Origin: Erythrobacter ramosus
GTDB lineage: Bacteria > Pseudomonadota > Alphaproteobacteria > Sphingomonadales > Sphingomonadaceae
NCBI RefSeq assembly: GCF_009828055.1
Contig: NZ_WTYB01000002.1
Span: 806,001 to 870,000 of the forward strand
Reading direction: 5' to 3'
Length of the DNA stretch: 64,000 nucleotides
Shown here in pieces: positions 51,139-61,297 of the stretch (the first letter of the stretch is position 1; every line of letters starts with the position of its first letter). A program made the translations under genes and the position numbers. The notes below the pieces were generated by a model. It made no database searches. It worked only from the letters and a program-made list of their open reading frames with translations, and was not told where the DNA came from.

Positions 51139-51166
51139 TGGCGATTCCCCTCCTTGCAGGCGGGGA

Positions 51167-52294
51167 TCACACCCGCATCGGCATCAGCACATACAGCGCG
51201 CGAGCCTGTTCGTTTTCACGGATCAAAGTCGGCGCGCCGGCATCGGCAAGGTGGAGTTCCACCGTGTCGCTGTCGATCTGGCCGAGGATATCCTTGAGGT
51301 AATTGGCGTTGAAGCCGATCTCCAGCCCTTCGGAACGGTATTCGGCCGCCAGTTCTTCGGCCGCAGTGCCGTTATCCGGCGAGGTAACGGAGAGCGTGAC
51401 CCGGTCATGGTCGAGCCCGATCTTCACCGCGCGAGTCTTTTCGGTGGCGATGGTCGCCACGCGGTCCACGCCCGAGAAGAACAGCTTCGGATCGACCTTC
51501 AGCAGCTTGTCATTGGCGGTCGGGATCACGCGGCTGTAATCGGGGAACGTTCCGTCGATCAGCTTGCTGGTGAGCACCACGCCGCCTTCGCCGCCCATCG
51601 TGAAGCGGATCTTGCTGGCCGACAGGTCGATCAGAACATTGCTGTCGAGCGCCTCGTCCAGCAGCTTGCGCAGTTCGCCTACGGCTTTGCGCGGCACGAT
51701 GACGTCAGGCATCCCGGCAGCGCCTTCGGGACGCGGGACGGTGTAGCGGGCAAGGCGGTGACCATCAGTTGCCGCAGCCTTGAGCAGCGGCTCGTCCTCG
51801 TCAGTGACGTGCAGGAAAATCCCGTTGAGGTAGTAGCGGGTTTCCTCGGTCGAAATCGCGAACCGGGTGCGGTCGATGAGCTCGGCCAGCAAACGGGCGG
51901 GCAGTTCAAAGCTGGTCGGCAGATCGCCCTCGACAATCACCGGGAAGTCATCGCGCGGCAGCGTCGGCAGCTTGAAGTTCGACCGGCCGGCCTTGACCTC
52001 CAACCGGTTGTCGCTGGTGGTGAGGCTGACTTGGCTACCTTCGGGCAGCTTGCGCGCAATGTCGAACAGCAAGTGCGCCGACACAGTGATCGCGCCGGGT
52101 TGATCAACCGAAGCGGCGGACATGGTTTCGACCACCTGCAAATCGAGGTCGGTCGCCATCACGCGCACAGAGCCGCCGTCGCTGGCGTCAATCAGCACGT
52201 TGGACAGAATGGGAATGGTATTGCGGCGTTCCACCACGGATTGAACATGGGAAAGGCACCGCAGCAGCGTCGCGCGTTCGATCGTGGCCTTCAT
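51167..52294 (-). CDS. dnaN: DNA polymerase III beta subunit (sliding clamp)
   Basis: 375 residues in three clamp domains. MKATIERATLLRCLSHVQSV, RNTIPILSNVLIDA, RYYLNGIFLH and the C-terminus ARALYVLMPMRV are typical; the hydrophobic pocket contacts clamp-binding motifs of polymerase and MutS. It is not beside dnaA or recF, as is common in alphaproteobacteria. Confidence 0.97.
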   Translation of the reverse strand: MKATIERATLLRCLSHVQSVVERRNTIPILSNVLIDASDGGSVRVMATDLDLQVVETMSAASVDQPGAITVSAHLLFDIARKLPEGSQVSLTTSDNRLEVKAGRSNFKLPTLPRDDFPVIVEGDLPTSFELPARLLAELIDRTRFAISTEETRYYLNGIFLHVTDEDEPLLKAAATDGHRLARYTVPRPEGAAGMPDVIVPRKAVGELRKLLDEALDSNVLIDLSASKIRFTMGGEGGVVLTSKLIDGTFPDYSRVIPTANDKLLKVDPKLFFSGVDRVATIATEKTRAVKIGLDHDRVTLSVTSPDNGTAAEELAAEYRSEGLEIGFNANYLKDILGQIDSDTVELHLADAGAPTLIRENEQARALYVLMPMRV

Positions 52295-52456
52295 CGCTTG
52301 TCCCTATCGGTCCTGTATGTGGCAGAGGGGCGAAGGAATCGCCCTCAAGCGCCGGAATCTGCGTAAAACCTTAGCGCAGGCAACACTACGGGCAAGTTGG
52401 CGGCTTTGCGAGGGGCGACTCCGCTGGGGATAAGGCAGGGCAGAAGCCCCCGCCCC

Positions 52457-53221
52457 CTATCCCAGCATCGCCATTCCGCCGTTCACGTGCAGCGTCTCGC
52501 CTGTGACATAGGCGGCCTCACGGCTGGCGAGGAAAGCGACCGCAGCGCCGATTTCCGCGCCTTCGCCCATCCGGCCCATCGGAATGCGGCCATTGATCGC
52601 GGCCTGCTGCTTTTCATCGAGCGCGGCGGTCATGGCGGTGCGGATAAAGCCGGGGGCGACGCAGTTGGCGGTGATCCCGCGGCTCGCCACTTCCTGCGCA
52701 AACGCCTTGGTCATGCCGGTCAGCCCCGCCTTGGCGGCGCAATAGTTCATCTGGCCCGGATTGCCGGTCGCACCCACCACGCTGGTGATGTTGATGATCC
52801 GCCCGAACCGCGCCTTCATCATTGGCTTGGCACTCGCGCGCATCAGGCGGAAGCCGGCTTCGAGGTTGATGCGGATGACCTGATCCCATTCATCATCCTT
52901 CATCCGCATCCCGAGATTGTCGCGGGTGATGCCGGCATTGTTGACGAGAATGTCCATCGTCCCGAGCGTATCCAGCATCGCCGGGATCAGCTCCTCGACC
53001 TGCGTCGTGTTACCCAGATCGCAAGTGATCTCGACATGGCCATCGTGGTCGTGGTGGGGATAGGCTTCGTTGAGTTCGTCACGGAAAGCGCGCAGCTTTG
53101 CCGAGTTCGAGCCCGACAATGCAAGCCGCGCGCCCTGCGAAGCGAGCGCGTGTGCGATTGCCGAACCGATGCCCCCAGCAGCGCCAGTGACCAGCGCGTT
53201 CATGCCTTTGAGTGAGAACAT
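52457..53221 (-). CDS. fabG: 3-oxoacyl-[acyl-carrier-protein] reductase
   Basis: 254 residues. TGAAGGIGSAIAHAL (NADPH loop), NNAGITRDNLGMRMKDDEWD, ITSVVGATGNPGQMNYCAAK (Ser, Tyr, Lys) and the ending TLHVNGGMAML identify FabG. It reduces 3-oxoacyl-ACP in fatty acid elongation. The ATG at 53221 shares a base with the fabD stop (TGATG). No acpP gene follows; dnaN lies 162 bp downstream. Confidence 0.95.
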   Translation of the reverse strand: MFSLKGMNALVTGAAGGIGSAIAHALASQGARLALSGSNSAKLRAFRDELNEAYPHHDHDGHVEITCDLGNTTQVEELIPAMLDTLGTMDILVNNAGITRDNLGMRMKDDEWDQVIRINLEAGFRLMRASAKPMMKARFGRIINITSVVGATGNPGQMNYCAAKAGLTGMTKAFAQEVASRGITANCVAPGFIRTAMTAALDEKQQAAINGRIPMGRMGEGAEIGAAVAFLASREAAYVTGETLHVNGGMAMLG

Positions 53222-54159
53222 CACACCATCTCCTTCGCAAAGGCCTCAAGATCGGCCATCGTCACGAGGCTCGTCACCTGTGCTTCCTTGTCGGTCCGGC
53301 TGACCATCGGCCCGACCACCTTTCCGCCCAACTCCACAAAGCTTTCCACCCCATCCGCGCGCATGGCAAGCACGCTTTCGCGCCAACGCACACGGCCGGT
53401 GACCTGTTCGACCAGCAGCGCGCGTTCGGCATCGGGGTCAGTAACCGCGGCAGCAGTGACATTGGCGTAGAGCGGCAGGGTGAAGGCCTGCGGACGCATT
53501 TCGGCCAGCGCCTCGGCCATCCGCGCGGCGGCGGGTGCCATCAGCGAGGAATGGAACGGGGCCGACACATTGAGGATCATGCCGCGCTTGATCCCATGCT
53601 CCTTGACCAGCGCCACCGCCCGTTCAATCGCTGCGGTGTGGCCGGACAGCACGACCTGCGAGGGGTCATTGTCATTGGCGACTTCACAGACCTCACCCTG
53701 CGCGGCGGCTTCGGCAAGCGCCTTGGCCTGATCGATATCCGCGCCCAGAAGCACGGCCATCGTCCCCTCGCCCACCGGCACCGCTGCCTGCATCGCCCAG
53801 CCACGCAGCTTGAGGAGGCGCGCGGTATCGGCAAGGCTGAAGGCGCCGATGCTGGCCAGCGCAGTGTATTCGCCAAGCGAATGGCCCGCGACGCAATTCG
53901 CCGTCGCGAGCAGCTTCACCCCGAAGTCGCGCTCCAGCACCCTGAGAGTGGCGATGGCATTGGCCATGATCGCGGGTTGCGCGTTCTCGGTCAGAGTCAG
54001 CCGATCTTCGGGCCCTTCGCGCATCAGCTTCGATAGGTTTTGCTTCAGCGCCTCGTCCACTTCGCCAAAGACCTCGCGCGCGGCCGCGCTGGCATTGGCA
54101 AGGTCTGCTCCCATGCCGACTTTCTGACTGCCCTGCCCCGGAAAAATGAACGCGCGCAT
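53221..54159 (-). CDS. fabD: malonyl-CoA:ACP transacylase
   Basis: 312 residues. FPGQGSQKVGMG at the N-terminus, the active-site AGHSLGEYTAL (Ser94) and NVSAPFHSSLM (His) with GQxS-type features are diagnostic. It loads malonyl groups onto ACP and forms an operon with fabG. Confidence 0.96.
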   Translation of the reverse strand: MRAFIFPGQGSQKVGMGADLANASAAAREVFGEVDEALKQNLSKLMREGPEDRLTLTENAQPAIMANAIATLRVLERDFGVKLLATANCVAGHSLGEYTALASIGAFSLADTARLLKLRGWAMQAAVPVGEGTMAVLLGADIDQAKALAEAAAQGEVCEVANDNDPSQVVLSGHTAAIERAVALVKEHGIKRGMILNVSAPFHSSLMAPAAARMAEALAEMRPQAFTLPLYANVTAAAVTDPDAERALLVEQVTGRVRWRESVLAMRADGVESFVELGGKVVGPMVSRTDKEAQVTSLVTMADLEAFAKEMV

Positions 54160-54193
54160 CGACGACCCTCTTTATGAGTTTTGGGGCGCGCCG

Positions 54194-55024
54194 TTACGTC
54201 CGCGAGGGCGGACTGGCAAGACCGAAGGGAACAACCCTGTTGGCAGATGTATGGCCGATCAGCGCGCGGCCAAGGTAAGGAATGCCCGCCCGGTCGCACC
54301 AGAAGCGAGCGATGTCTTCTTCGCTCTGACCGAATTCGACGTAGTTTTCGGGCACATCGGTCACCGATCCCAGACGCAGCCCGGCAAGGCGCGGGAGCGT
54401 TCCGGCAAGATGGAAGAACATCCGGTCGATTGCGTAAAGATGTTCGGCCACTTCCTCGACCATCACCACATGGCCGGTCAGATCGGGCATCAGCGGCGTG
54501 CCGGCAATCATCGCCAGCGTGATGAGGTTGAAGGCTGCGGCAGGCGTGGTGCCGTCAAGGCTCGGCTCGACCCCGCTGGTATCCCCGCCGAGCCATTTGA
54601 GCACCCGGCGGATCGCCTCGCGCCCGCCTTCCGAACGCGCGCTGACTGGCATCGAACCATGAACACTCTGCCCGATCCCCGCCCGGTAAAGCGCCGCGAG
54701 AAGGTAGCCGCAGTCGGAGAAACCGACGAAAGTCTTGGCCCGCGCCGCTGCATTCATCTGCGCCACCGCCGCCTCGGCGATGCGGTTCGAGCCGTAACCG
54801 CCCTTGGCAAACCAGACGACATCGAAGGCCGGATCATTGGCGCAGTCGAGCAGCGCGGTCAGGCGCCTCAGATCATCGCCGGCAAAATGACCGGCGCGCT
54901 CAAAGCACTGATCGTGAAAGGTGACGCGGTGCCCGGGGAATTCGGCGGAGACCAGCTCTTCGAGCGCGGCCTGTTGCTCGCGGGTGATCGGCGTAGCCGG
55001 GGCGCAGATGGCGATATTCGTCAT
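54194..55024 (-). CDS. ldcA: muramoyltetrapeptide LD-carboxypeptidase (S66)
   Basis: 276 residues. FAKGGYGSNRI, KTFVGFSDCGYLLAALYRAG (the serine elbow), HVVMVEEVAEHLYAIDRMF (Glu) and IGHTSANRVVPFG (His) match the S66 peptidase triad regions. It removes the terminal D-alanine from recycled murein tetrapeptides in the cytosol. Divergent from the Mur-ligase gene, 56 bp apart, which suggests a shared murein-recycling module. Confidence 0.86.
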   Translation of the reverse strand: MTNIAICAPATPITREQQAALEELVSAEFPGHRVTFHDQCFERAGHFAGDDLRRLTALLDCANDPAFDVVWFAKGGYGSNRIAEAAVAQMNAAARAKTFVGFSDCGYLLAALYRAGIGQSVHGSMPVSARSEGGREAIRRVLKWLGGDTSGVEPSLDGTTPAAAFNLITLAMIAGTPLMPDLTGHVVMVEEVAEHLYAIDRMFFHLAGTLPRLAGLRLGSVTDVPENYVEFGQSEEDIARFWCDRAGIPYLGRALIGHTSANRVVPFGLASPPSRT

Positions 55025-55080
55025 GGCACATAGCCTATGGCGCTTGTCAGGGGGCGCGCAAGCCAATAACCACGCCCCAT

Positions 55081-56508
55081 ATGGATAACGGGATCAAGGC
55101 TGGGACGCTCACAGGGCGCCCGCTGTTCTTCTGCGGCATCGGCGGGTCCGGAATGCTGCCGCTGGCGCAGATTGCGCAGGGTCTCGGCTTGCCTGTAGCA
55201 GGCTCTGACCGCAGCCGTGATCAAGGGCGCACCCCTGATAAGTTCGCGTGGATGGAGGCCAATGGCATTGCCCTGTTCCCGCAGGACGGGAGCGGGGTGA
55301 CCTCGCCTGATCAAGTGCTCGTCGCCTCCGCCGCGATTGAGGATACCGTGCCCGAAGTCGCCCGCGCAAAAGCGCTGGGATGCGAGCGGTTGAGCCGCGC
55401 CGAACTGCTCTCGCGCCTGTTCAACGCCGCCGATTTCTCGGTCGCAGTGGCAGGCACTTCGGGCAAGTCGACCGTCACCGGGATGATCGCCTGGATCTTC
55501 AGCGAGGCGGGCCGTGATCCGACGGTGATGAACGGCGCGGTGATGAAGAACTTCATCTCGCCAACGAACCCATTCGCCAGCGCCCGGATCGGATCGCGCG
55601 ATCTGTTCGTCAGCGAAGTGGACGAGAGCGACGGGTCAATCGCGCTCTACCGCCCCAGCGTGGGCGTGCTGCTCAACGTCAGTCTTGATCACAAGAGCAT
55701 TGAGGAATTGCGGGTGCTGTTCGGCGACTATCTTGGCGCTTCCGGCATGGCCGTGATCAACCTCGACAGCGCGGAGGCCGGGAATCTCGCCAGCCGGGCG
55801 AACGCGGCGGTCACCTTCGGCGTCAGGTCGCGCGATGCCGACCTGACGGTCGATCCGGACACAATCGCCCAGACCGACCGGGGTATCGAGGCCGTGCTGA
55901 TCGAAAACCGTCGGCGCGAGACCTTTGCGTTAAGTGTGCCGATGCCGGGACTGCACAACCTCTCGAATGCTCTGGCGGCGATTGCGGCAGCCAGTGCGGC
56001 GGGGATCGATATCGCGCATGCCGCCTTCGCCCTGCGCAGCTTTGCAGGTCTGGCGCGGCGGTTCGACGTGATCGGCACCTCGGCCTCGGGCGTGACCGTC
56101 ATCGACGATTTCGGCCATAACCCTGAGAAATGCGCCGCCACTTTGCGCACGCTGAAGGCTACACCGGGCCGGGTAATCGCGTTTTTTCAACCCCACGGTT
56201 ACGGCCCCTTGCGCCAGATGGGCGAGCAGCTCGCCCAGACTTTTGCGCGCGAGCTTTCGCCCGATGACATCACGATCATGTGCGATCCGGTCTATTTCGG
56301 CGGCACCGTGGATCGCAGCGTGGGCAGCGAGCGGATCACGGAGCTTATATCGGTCAACGGCGGTGAGGCCGAATACATCTCGCTCCGCGACGACTGCGCC
56401 GACCAGATCGTCGCCCTCGCCCGGCCCGGTGACCGGATCGTGGTGATGGGCGCGCGGGACGACACGCTGACGGAGTTCGCCCGATCGATCCTCACCCGCC
56501 TGGCTTGA
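55081..56508 (+). CDS. Mur ligase family protein, probable murein-peptide ligase Mpl
   Basis: 475 residues. FFCGIGGSGMLPLAQIAQG (N-terminal Rossmann fold of MurC/Mpl), AGTSGKSTVTGMIAWIF (ATP P-loop), SEVDESDGSI, GLHNLSNALAAIAAA and VIDDFGHNPEKCAATL (C-terminal domain with conserved Asp-Asp-Phe-Gly-His). It joins UDP-MurNAc to a peptide. Being next to ldcA rather than in a cell-wall cluster favours recycling (Mpl, tripeptide) over MurC, but sequence alone does not decide. Confidence 0.78.
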   Translation: MDNGIKAGTLTGRPLFFCGIGGSGMLPLAQIAQGLGLPVAGSDRSRDQGRTPDKFAWMEANGIALFPQDGSGVTSPDQVLVASAAIEDTVPEVARAKALGCERLSRAELLSRLFNAADFSVAVAGTSGKSTVTGMIAWIFSEAGRDPTVMNGAVMKNFISPTNPFASARIGSRDLFVSEVDESDGSIALYRPSVGVLLNVSLDHKSIEELRVLFGDYLGASGMAVINLDSAEAGNLASRANAAVTFGVRSRDADLTVDPDTIAQTDRGIEAVLIENRRRETFALSVPMPGLHNLSNALAAIAAASAAGIDIAHAAFALRSFAGLARRFDVIGTSASGVTVIDDFGHNPEKCAATLRTLKATPGRVIAFFQPHGYGPLRQMGEQLAQTFARELSPDDITIMCDPVYFGGTVDRSVGSERITELISVNGGEAEYISLRDDCADQIVALARPGDRIVVMGARDDTLTEFARSILTRLA

Positions 56509-56792
56509 GCCTTTATGTTCGTGCAGCGCGTCATGCCTGGCGGATGCTGGGCGTGGTCGGCTTCGGCGTGCTGCTGGTGGTGACGGTCGATCGGCTTTAC
56601 GGCCACTCCAACATCGCCTTTGCCGCAGCAATCCTGCTGCTGCTGATCACCAACGCCCCGATGCTGCGGTTCAATTGCCCCCGCTGCGGCAAGAACGCGT
56701 TCTTCCGGGGCGTGTTCGTGGTTCCCTGGCCCAACCGCGTCTGCTCCCGCTGCCACCTCGACCTGGCTGAGACCCATACCCAAAATCGCTGA
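56505..56792 (+). CDS. small membrane protein with zinc ribbon
   Basis: 95 residues if begun at the TTG at 56505, which overlaps the previous stop (TTGA); an ATG at codon 14 is an alternative. Two membrane helices (about 15-30 and 35-52) are followed by a four-cysteine zinc ribbon, FNCPRCGKNAFF and NRVCSRCHLDL. Overlap with the Mur-ligase gene suggests coupled expression. Function unknown. Confidence 0.7.
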   Translation: MSLYVRAARHAWRMLGVVGFGVLLVVTVDRLYGHSNIAFAAAILLLLITNAPMLRFNCPRCGKNAFFRGVFVVPWPNRVCSRCHLDLAETHTQNR

Positions 56793-56825
56793 TGGCTGAA
56801 GGGTCTGCGCAGCGCTAGCATCGCG

Positions 56826-58370
56826 ATGATGCACCCCCGCGATTTCAGCCTCGATACGCTGCTGGCGAATTGCGCCGCGCGCCATGCTCACAGGTTAGCG
56901 ACGGTCGATGGCGACCAACGCCTGACCTGGGCCGAGCTGGATGCGCGCGTCACCAACCTCGCGCGTTGGCTACTGGCGCGCGGGATCGGGCCGGGAGACC
57001 GGATCGCGTTGCTGCTGACCGACGGCGCACCGTTCGTCACCACGCTGCTGGCGGCGGGGCGGATCGGGGCCATTGCCGTGCTGCTCAACTGGCGGCTGGC
57101 CCCTGCCGAAATCGCATGGATCTGCGGCAATGCCGAGCCCGCCATGACCTTCGTGAACCCCCGCTTTTCCAGCCTTTTGTCCGAGGCTGAGGCGGGTGAA
57201 GTGCAGCAAGTTGATGAAATACACGCGGGCGACGGTTTTTTTGAAAGCGTTGTTGGAAACGCTCTCAGGCCAATCCAACACCCACAAGATCTTGGCCTCA
57301 ACTTGGCTCCAGATCGCCCGCTTTACATGATGTACACCAGCGGCACGACCGGGCGGCCCAAGGGGTGCCTGCAAGCGGGCAGCGCGGTTGCCGCATCCGC
57401 GCTCGGCTTTGCGCAGCATCGCGGCTTTGGCCATACCGAGGTGCTGCTCTCGGTTAATCCGCTGTTCCATGTGGTCGGGATGCAGCAATTCGCCGCCATG
57501 CTCGCCTGCGGGGGCACCAGCGTGTTCGCGGGCCGCGATGATAGCAACGCCGCGATCCTTGATCTGCTCCACCGCGAAGGCTGCACCACCACCAGCGCCT
57601 TCCCGACGATCTGTTTCCCGTGGCAGGGCATGGAGCCGATCCGCAATAGCGTGATGCCGCTCACAAATTACACGGGGGGTGCAGGCATGGGTCGCCCGCA
57701 GATGTATGACTTCATCGAGCGCGAGTGGGACGCCCGCGTGGTCGGCGGCTACGGCCAGACCGAAATCTGCGGCTTTGCCACCTTTGTTGATTACGCCGAC
57801 ATGTTGGAGGCCCCCCGCTCAATCGGCTGGACCTTGCCACATGTGACGATGAGCGTGCTCGATTCCGAGGGCAACCACCTGCAACCCGGCAAGGAAGGCG
57901 AGCTGTGCCTGCGCGGCCCTTCGGTCATGCTCGGCTACTGGCACAATCCTGAGGCGAGTGAGGCCGCGCTCGGCCACGGCTGGCTGCGCACCGGAGACTT
58001 GGGCACGATGGACGAACTCGGGCGCGGCTACCTGCTTGGCCGCGCCAAGGAGTTGATCAAGACGGGCGGCGAGAACGTCTATCCGGCCGAGGTCGACGCC
58101 ATCTTCGCCGCCATGCCCGAAGTCGCCGACGCTGGTTGCTGCGGCGTACCCGACAAGCAGTGGGGCGAGGCGGTGAAAGCCTTCGTGGTGCTAAAGCCCG
58201 GCCAGACCCTCACCCGCGAGGACATCACTGACCGCTTCAAGGGCCAGATCGCGGGCTACAAGCGCCCGCGCTACATTGAGTTCGTGGAACAACTTCCGCG
58301 CGATCCTATCGGGAAGTTGTTGCGGCGCGAACTATCGGCAAGGCCGGTTACGCCCGATCAGGCGGCTTGA
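56826..58370 (+). CDS. AMP-dependent acyl-CoA synthetase
   Basis: 514 residues. The P-loop YTSGTTGRPKG, VNPLFHVVGMQQ, GGYGQTEICGFAT, GWLRTGDLGTMDELGRGYL and KTGGENVYPAEVD to DPIGKLLRREL are the adenylate-forming motifs A3-A10. It activates a carboxylic acid to its CoA thioester. Substrate unknown. ATG at 56826 or 56829. A slightly lower-GC patch at 57195-57300 encodes a variable loop. Confidence 0.88.
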   Translation: MMHPRDFSLDTLLANCAARHAHRLATVDGDQRLTWAELDARVTNLARWLLARGIGPGDRIALLLTDGAPFVTTLLAAGRIGAIAVLLNWRLAPAEIAWICGNAEPAMTFVNPRFSSLLSEAEAGEVQQVDEIHAGDGFFESVVGNALRPIQHPQDLGLNLAPDRPLYMMYTSGTTGRPKGCLQAGSAVAASALGFAQHRGFGHTEVLLSVNPLFHVVGMQQFAAMLACGGTSVFAGRDDSNAAILDLLHREGCTTTSAFPTICFPWQGMEPIRNSVMPLTNYTGGAGMGRPQMYDFIEREWDARVVGGYGQTEICGFATFVDYADMLEAPRSIGWTLPHVTMSVLDSEGNHLQPGKEGELCLRGPSVMLGYWHNPEASEAALGHGWLRTGDLGTMDELGRGYLLGRAKELIKTGGENVYPAEVDAIFAAMPEVADAGCCGVPDKQWGEAVKAFVVLKPGQTLTREDITDRFKGQIAGYKRPRYIEFVEQLPRDPIGKLLRRELSARPVTPDQAA

Positions 58371-58526
58371 ACCCAGGCGACAGCGCCAAGCCCGGATTTC
58401 GGCGGTTCGGGCATAGCAAGCTGTGACATTGTCCTGCCTTAAGATTGACATGTGCGCCCTTGCGCGTCACTGCGCCGCCCGTCCTGTTCTATCGTGGCAG
58501 ACCAAACGCTTGCCCGGACCGGACAA

Positions 58527-59483
58527 ATGCACAGTTTCAATAGCGCCGCGCGGATCGACGCGGTTATCACTTGGGTCGATGGTGACGACCCGGTGCACAG
58601 CGCCAAGCGCCAACACTATCAGCCGCAGGCGCCGCGTAACGCCAATGCCGTCAACCCGCACCGCTGGGCCTGCAATGACGAGCTGAGCTATTGCCTGCGC
58701 TCGATCGCCAATCATGCGCCGTGGATCGCACGGATCTGGATCATCAGTGACGCGCAGACGCCCGATCTCTCCGCCCTGCCCGCCGAATTGACCGAGCGCA
58801 TTGCGATTGTCGATCATTCCATCTTGTTCGCCGGTCACGAAAGCGCGTTGCCGACCTTCAACTCGATGGCGATTGAAACCCTGCTGTGGCGCATCCCCGG
58901 GCTTGCCGAACGCTTCGTTTATTTCAATGATGATGTCTTCCTGACCGGGCCGCTGGCCCCGGGCGACGTGTTTTGTGACGATGCGCCGGTGCTACGCGGG
59001 GCGTGGGTCGATCAGCGCGAGATTGCCGCCGATCCCGCCAGTCGCGATGATCCGGCGCTGCTCAATGCCCTGACCCAGATCAATGCCGCAAATCTGGCGG
59101 GCTTTGGCGCAGAGCGGATGTTCCGGGCGGCGCATGTCGTCCACCCGATGCGCCGGTCGGTGCTGGCGCGGTTGTATGACCAGCACCACCCGGCCTTCCT
59201 CGCCAATATCGACCACCGGTTCCGGTGCGTGTCGCAGTTTCTGCCGCAAGGTTTGCACAACCATGCCTGCATTGCGGCGGCCGAAGCGGTGGTGCAGTCG
59301 GCTGAGGATCATCTCCACCTGCGCACCGGCGCGGTGCTGGATTACCCGCTGCCGCAGGTCCGCGCCTATCTCGCCCGCGCGCTCTCGCCGCAGTTCAAAT
59401 TCCTGTGCGTGAATGATCTGCCGCAGGTTGAAGCCGTGATCCCCGACACGCGGGACTGGATAGAACGCGCCATCGCTGCGTGA
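58527..59483 (+). CDS. stealth-family sugar-phosphate transferase
   Basis: 318 residues. Stealth conserved regions: CR1 RIDAVITWVDGDDPVH, CR2 CNDELSYCLRSIANHAPWIA with WIISDAQTPDL, and the catalytic NDDVFLTGPL in YFNDDVFL. These enzymes transfer sugar-1-phosphate groups in capsular polysaccharide synthesis. The start at 58527 (MHSFNSAARID) leaves the 75-base upstream extension, which lacks conserved motifs, out. No capsule locus is next to it. Confidence 0.82.
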   Translation: MHSFNSAARIDAVITWVDGDDPVHSAKRQHYQPQAPRNANAVNPHRWACNDELSYCLRSIANHAPWIARIWIISDAQTPDLSALPAELTERIAIVDHSILFAGHESALPTFNSMAIETLLWRIPGLAERFVYFNDDVFLTGPLAPGDVFCDDAPVLRGAWVDQREIAADPASRDDPALLNALTQINAANLAGFGAERMFRAAHVVHPMRRSVLARLYDQHHPAFLANIDHRFRCVSQFLPQGLHNHACIAAAEAVVQSAEDHLHLRTGAVLDYPLPQVRAYLARALSPQFKFLCVNDLPQVEAVIPDTRDWIERAIAA

Positions 59484-59490
59484 GAGGGGC

Positions 59491-60132
59491 CTAGGAGGCG
59501 AGCGCTAAGCGCCCTTCTTCTTCGCGCGCAAATGCCCGTTGGTAGGCTTCCCGCGCCGTCAGCCGGGCGCGATAGGCCTTGAGGCTCTCGGGGACACCCT
59601 CGTCCAGACCCACGCTCTCGGCAAGGATCAACGCATAGCCGACGCAGATATCAGCGACCGTGAAGCGGTCCGCGCACAGGAATTCGCGGCCCTCAAGTCG
59701 CTGCTCGACCTTGACCAACCGTTTGTGGAACCACTTCGCATAAGCGACGCCTGCCTCGGCGAGGCCCTTGTCCTTCTCGAAGATCGCGAACCGCATATAG
59801 ACCGTCTGCGGGAAGGTGATCGTCGCGTCGGCGTGGTAGGTGTAGTCGCAGTAGGCGCCGTAATCCTGCTCCCCGGGCGCAATAGAGAGATCAGTATAAC
59901 CTTCGCGGGTGCCGAGATAATGAGCGATCGCGCAGCTCTCCGTCATCCGCGTGTCGCCATCCACCAGCAGCGGCACCGTGCCCAGCGGGTTCAGAGCCAT
60001 GAACTCGGGTGCGAGGTAGCGCGGGGGGAACGGCAGGATCTTGAGATCGAGCGCAACCCCCGCTTCCTCTGCGGCCCAAGTGGCGCGCAATCCGCGTGAA
60101 CGGGCGCAGGTGTAAAGAACAGGTGTGGTCAT
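59491..60132 (-). CDS. glutathione S-transferase family protein
   Basis: 213 residues. Thioredoxin-like N-terminus (VLYTCARSRGLRATWAAEEA, NPLGTVPLLVDG, MTESCAIAHYLG) and a helical C-terminal domain with FTVADICVGYAL. Conjugates or reduces substrates with glutathione. Convergent with the stealth gene (8-bp gap) and 10 bp upstream of the DUF808 gene stop. Confidence 0.86.
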   Translation of the reverse strand: MTTPVLYTCARSRGLRATWAAEEAGVALDLKILPFPPRYLAPEFMALNPLGTVPLLVDGDTRMTESCAIAHYLGTREGYTDLSIAPGEQDYGAYCDYTYHADATITFPQTVYMRFAIFEKDKGLAEAGVAYAKWFHKRLVKVEQRLEGREFLCADRFTVADICVGYALILAESVGLDEGVPESLKAYRARLTAREAYQRAFAREEEGRLALAS

Positions 60133-60142
60133 GCTGGCGGGC

Positions 60143-61090
<948 letters not shown>

Positions 61091-61243
61091 ATTCAATCCC
61101 TTTTGCGAATCATGCAACGTGAACCGCCCGCCTGCCCGTCCGGTTCCCGCGCAGCAAGTCTTGCAATTGCGCCTGAAAGCTGTAAGGGCCGCCCCTTCGC
61201 ATGGGAACCGCCCGGCGATTGTTTGAAGAAAGCCGGAGGGGCC

Positions 61244-61260
61244 CCGTTCAACCGGAACGG
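61244..61260 (+). promoter_or_regulatory. hairpin in rpsF leader, candidate S6:S18 binding site
   Basis: CCGTTC-AACCG-GAACGG: 6-bp stem with a CCG in the loop, 38-54 nt upstream of the rpsF ATG. S6:S18 complexes are known to bind leader hairpins with a CCG triplet in some bacteria. Confidence 0.35.
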
Positions 61261-61297
61261 ATAAGCCAGCGATCGGCATGGAGTGAAAGGACGCGAG

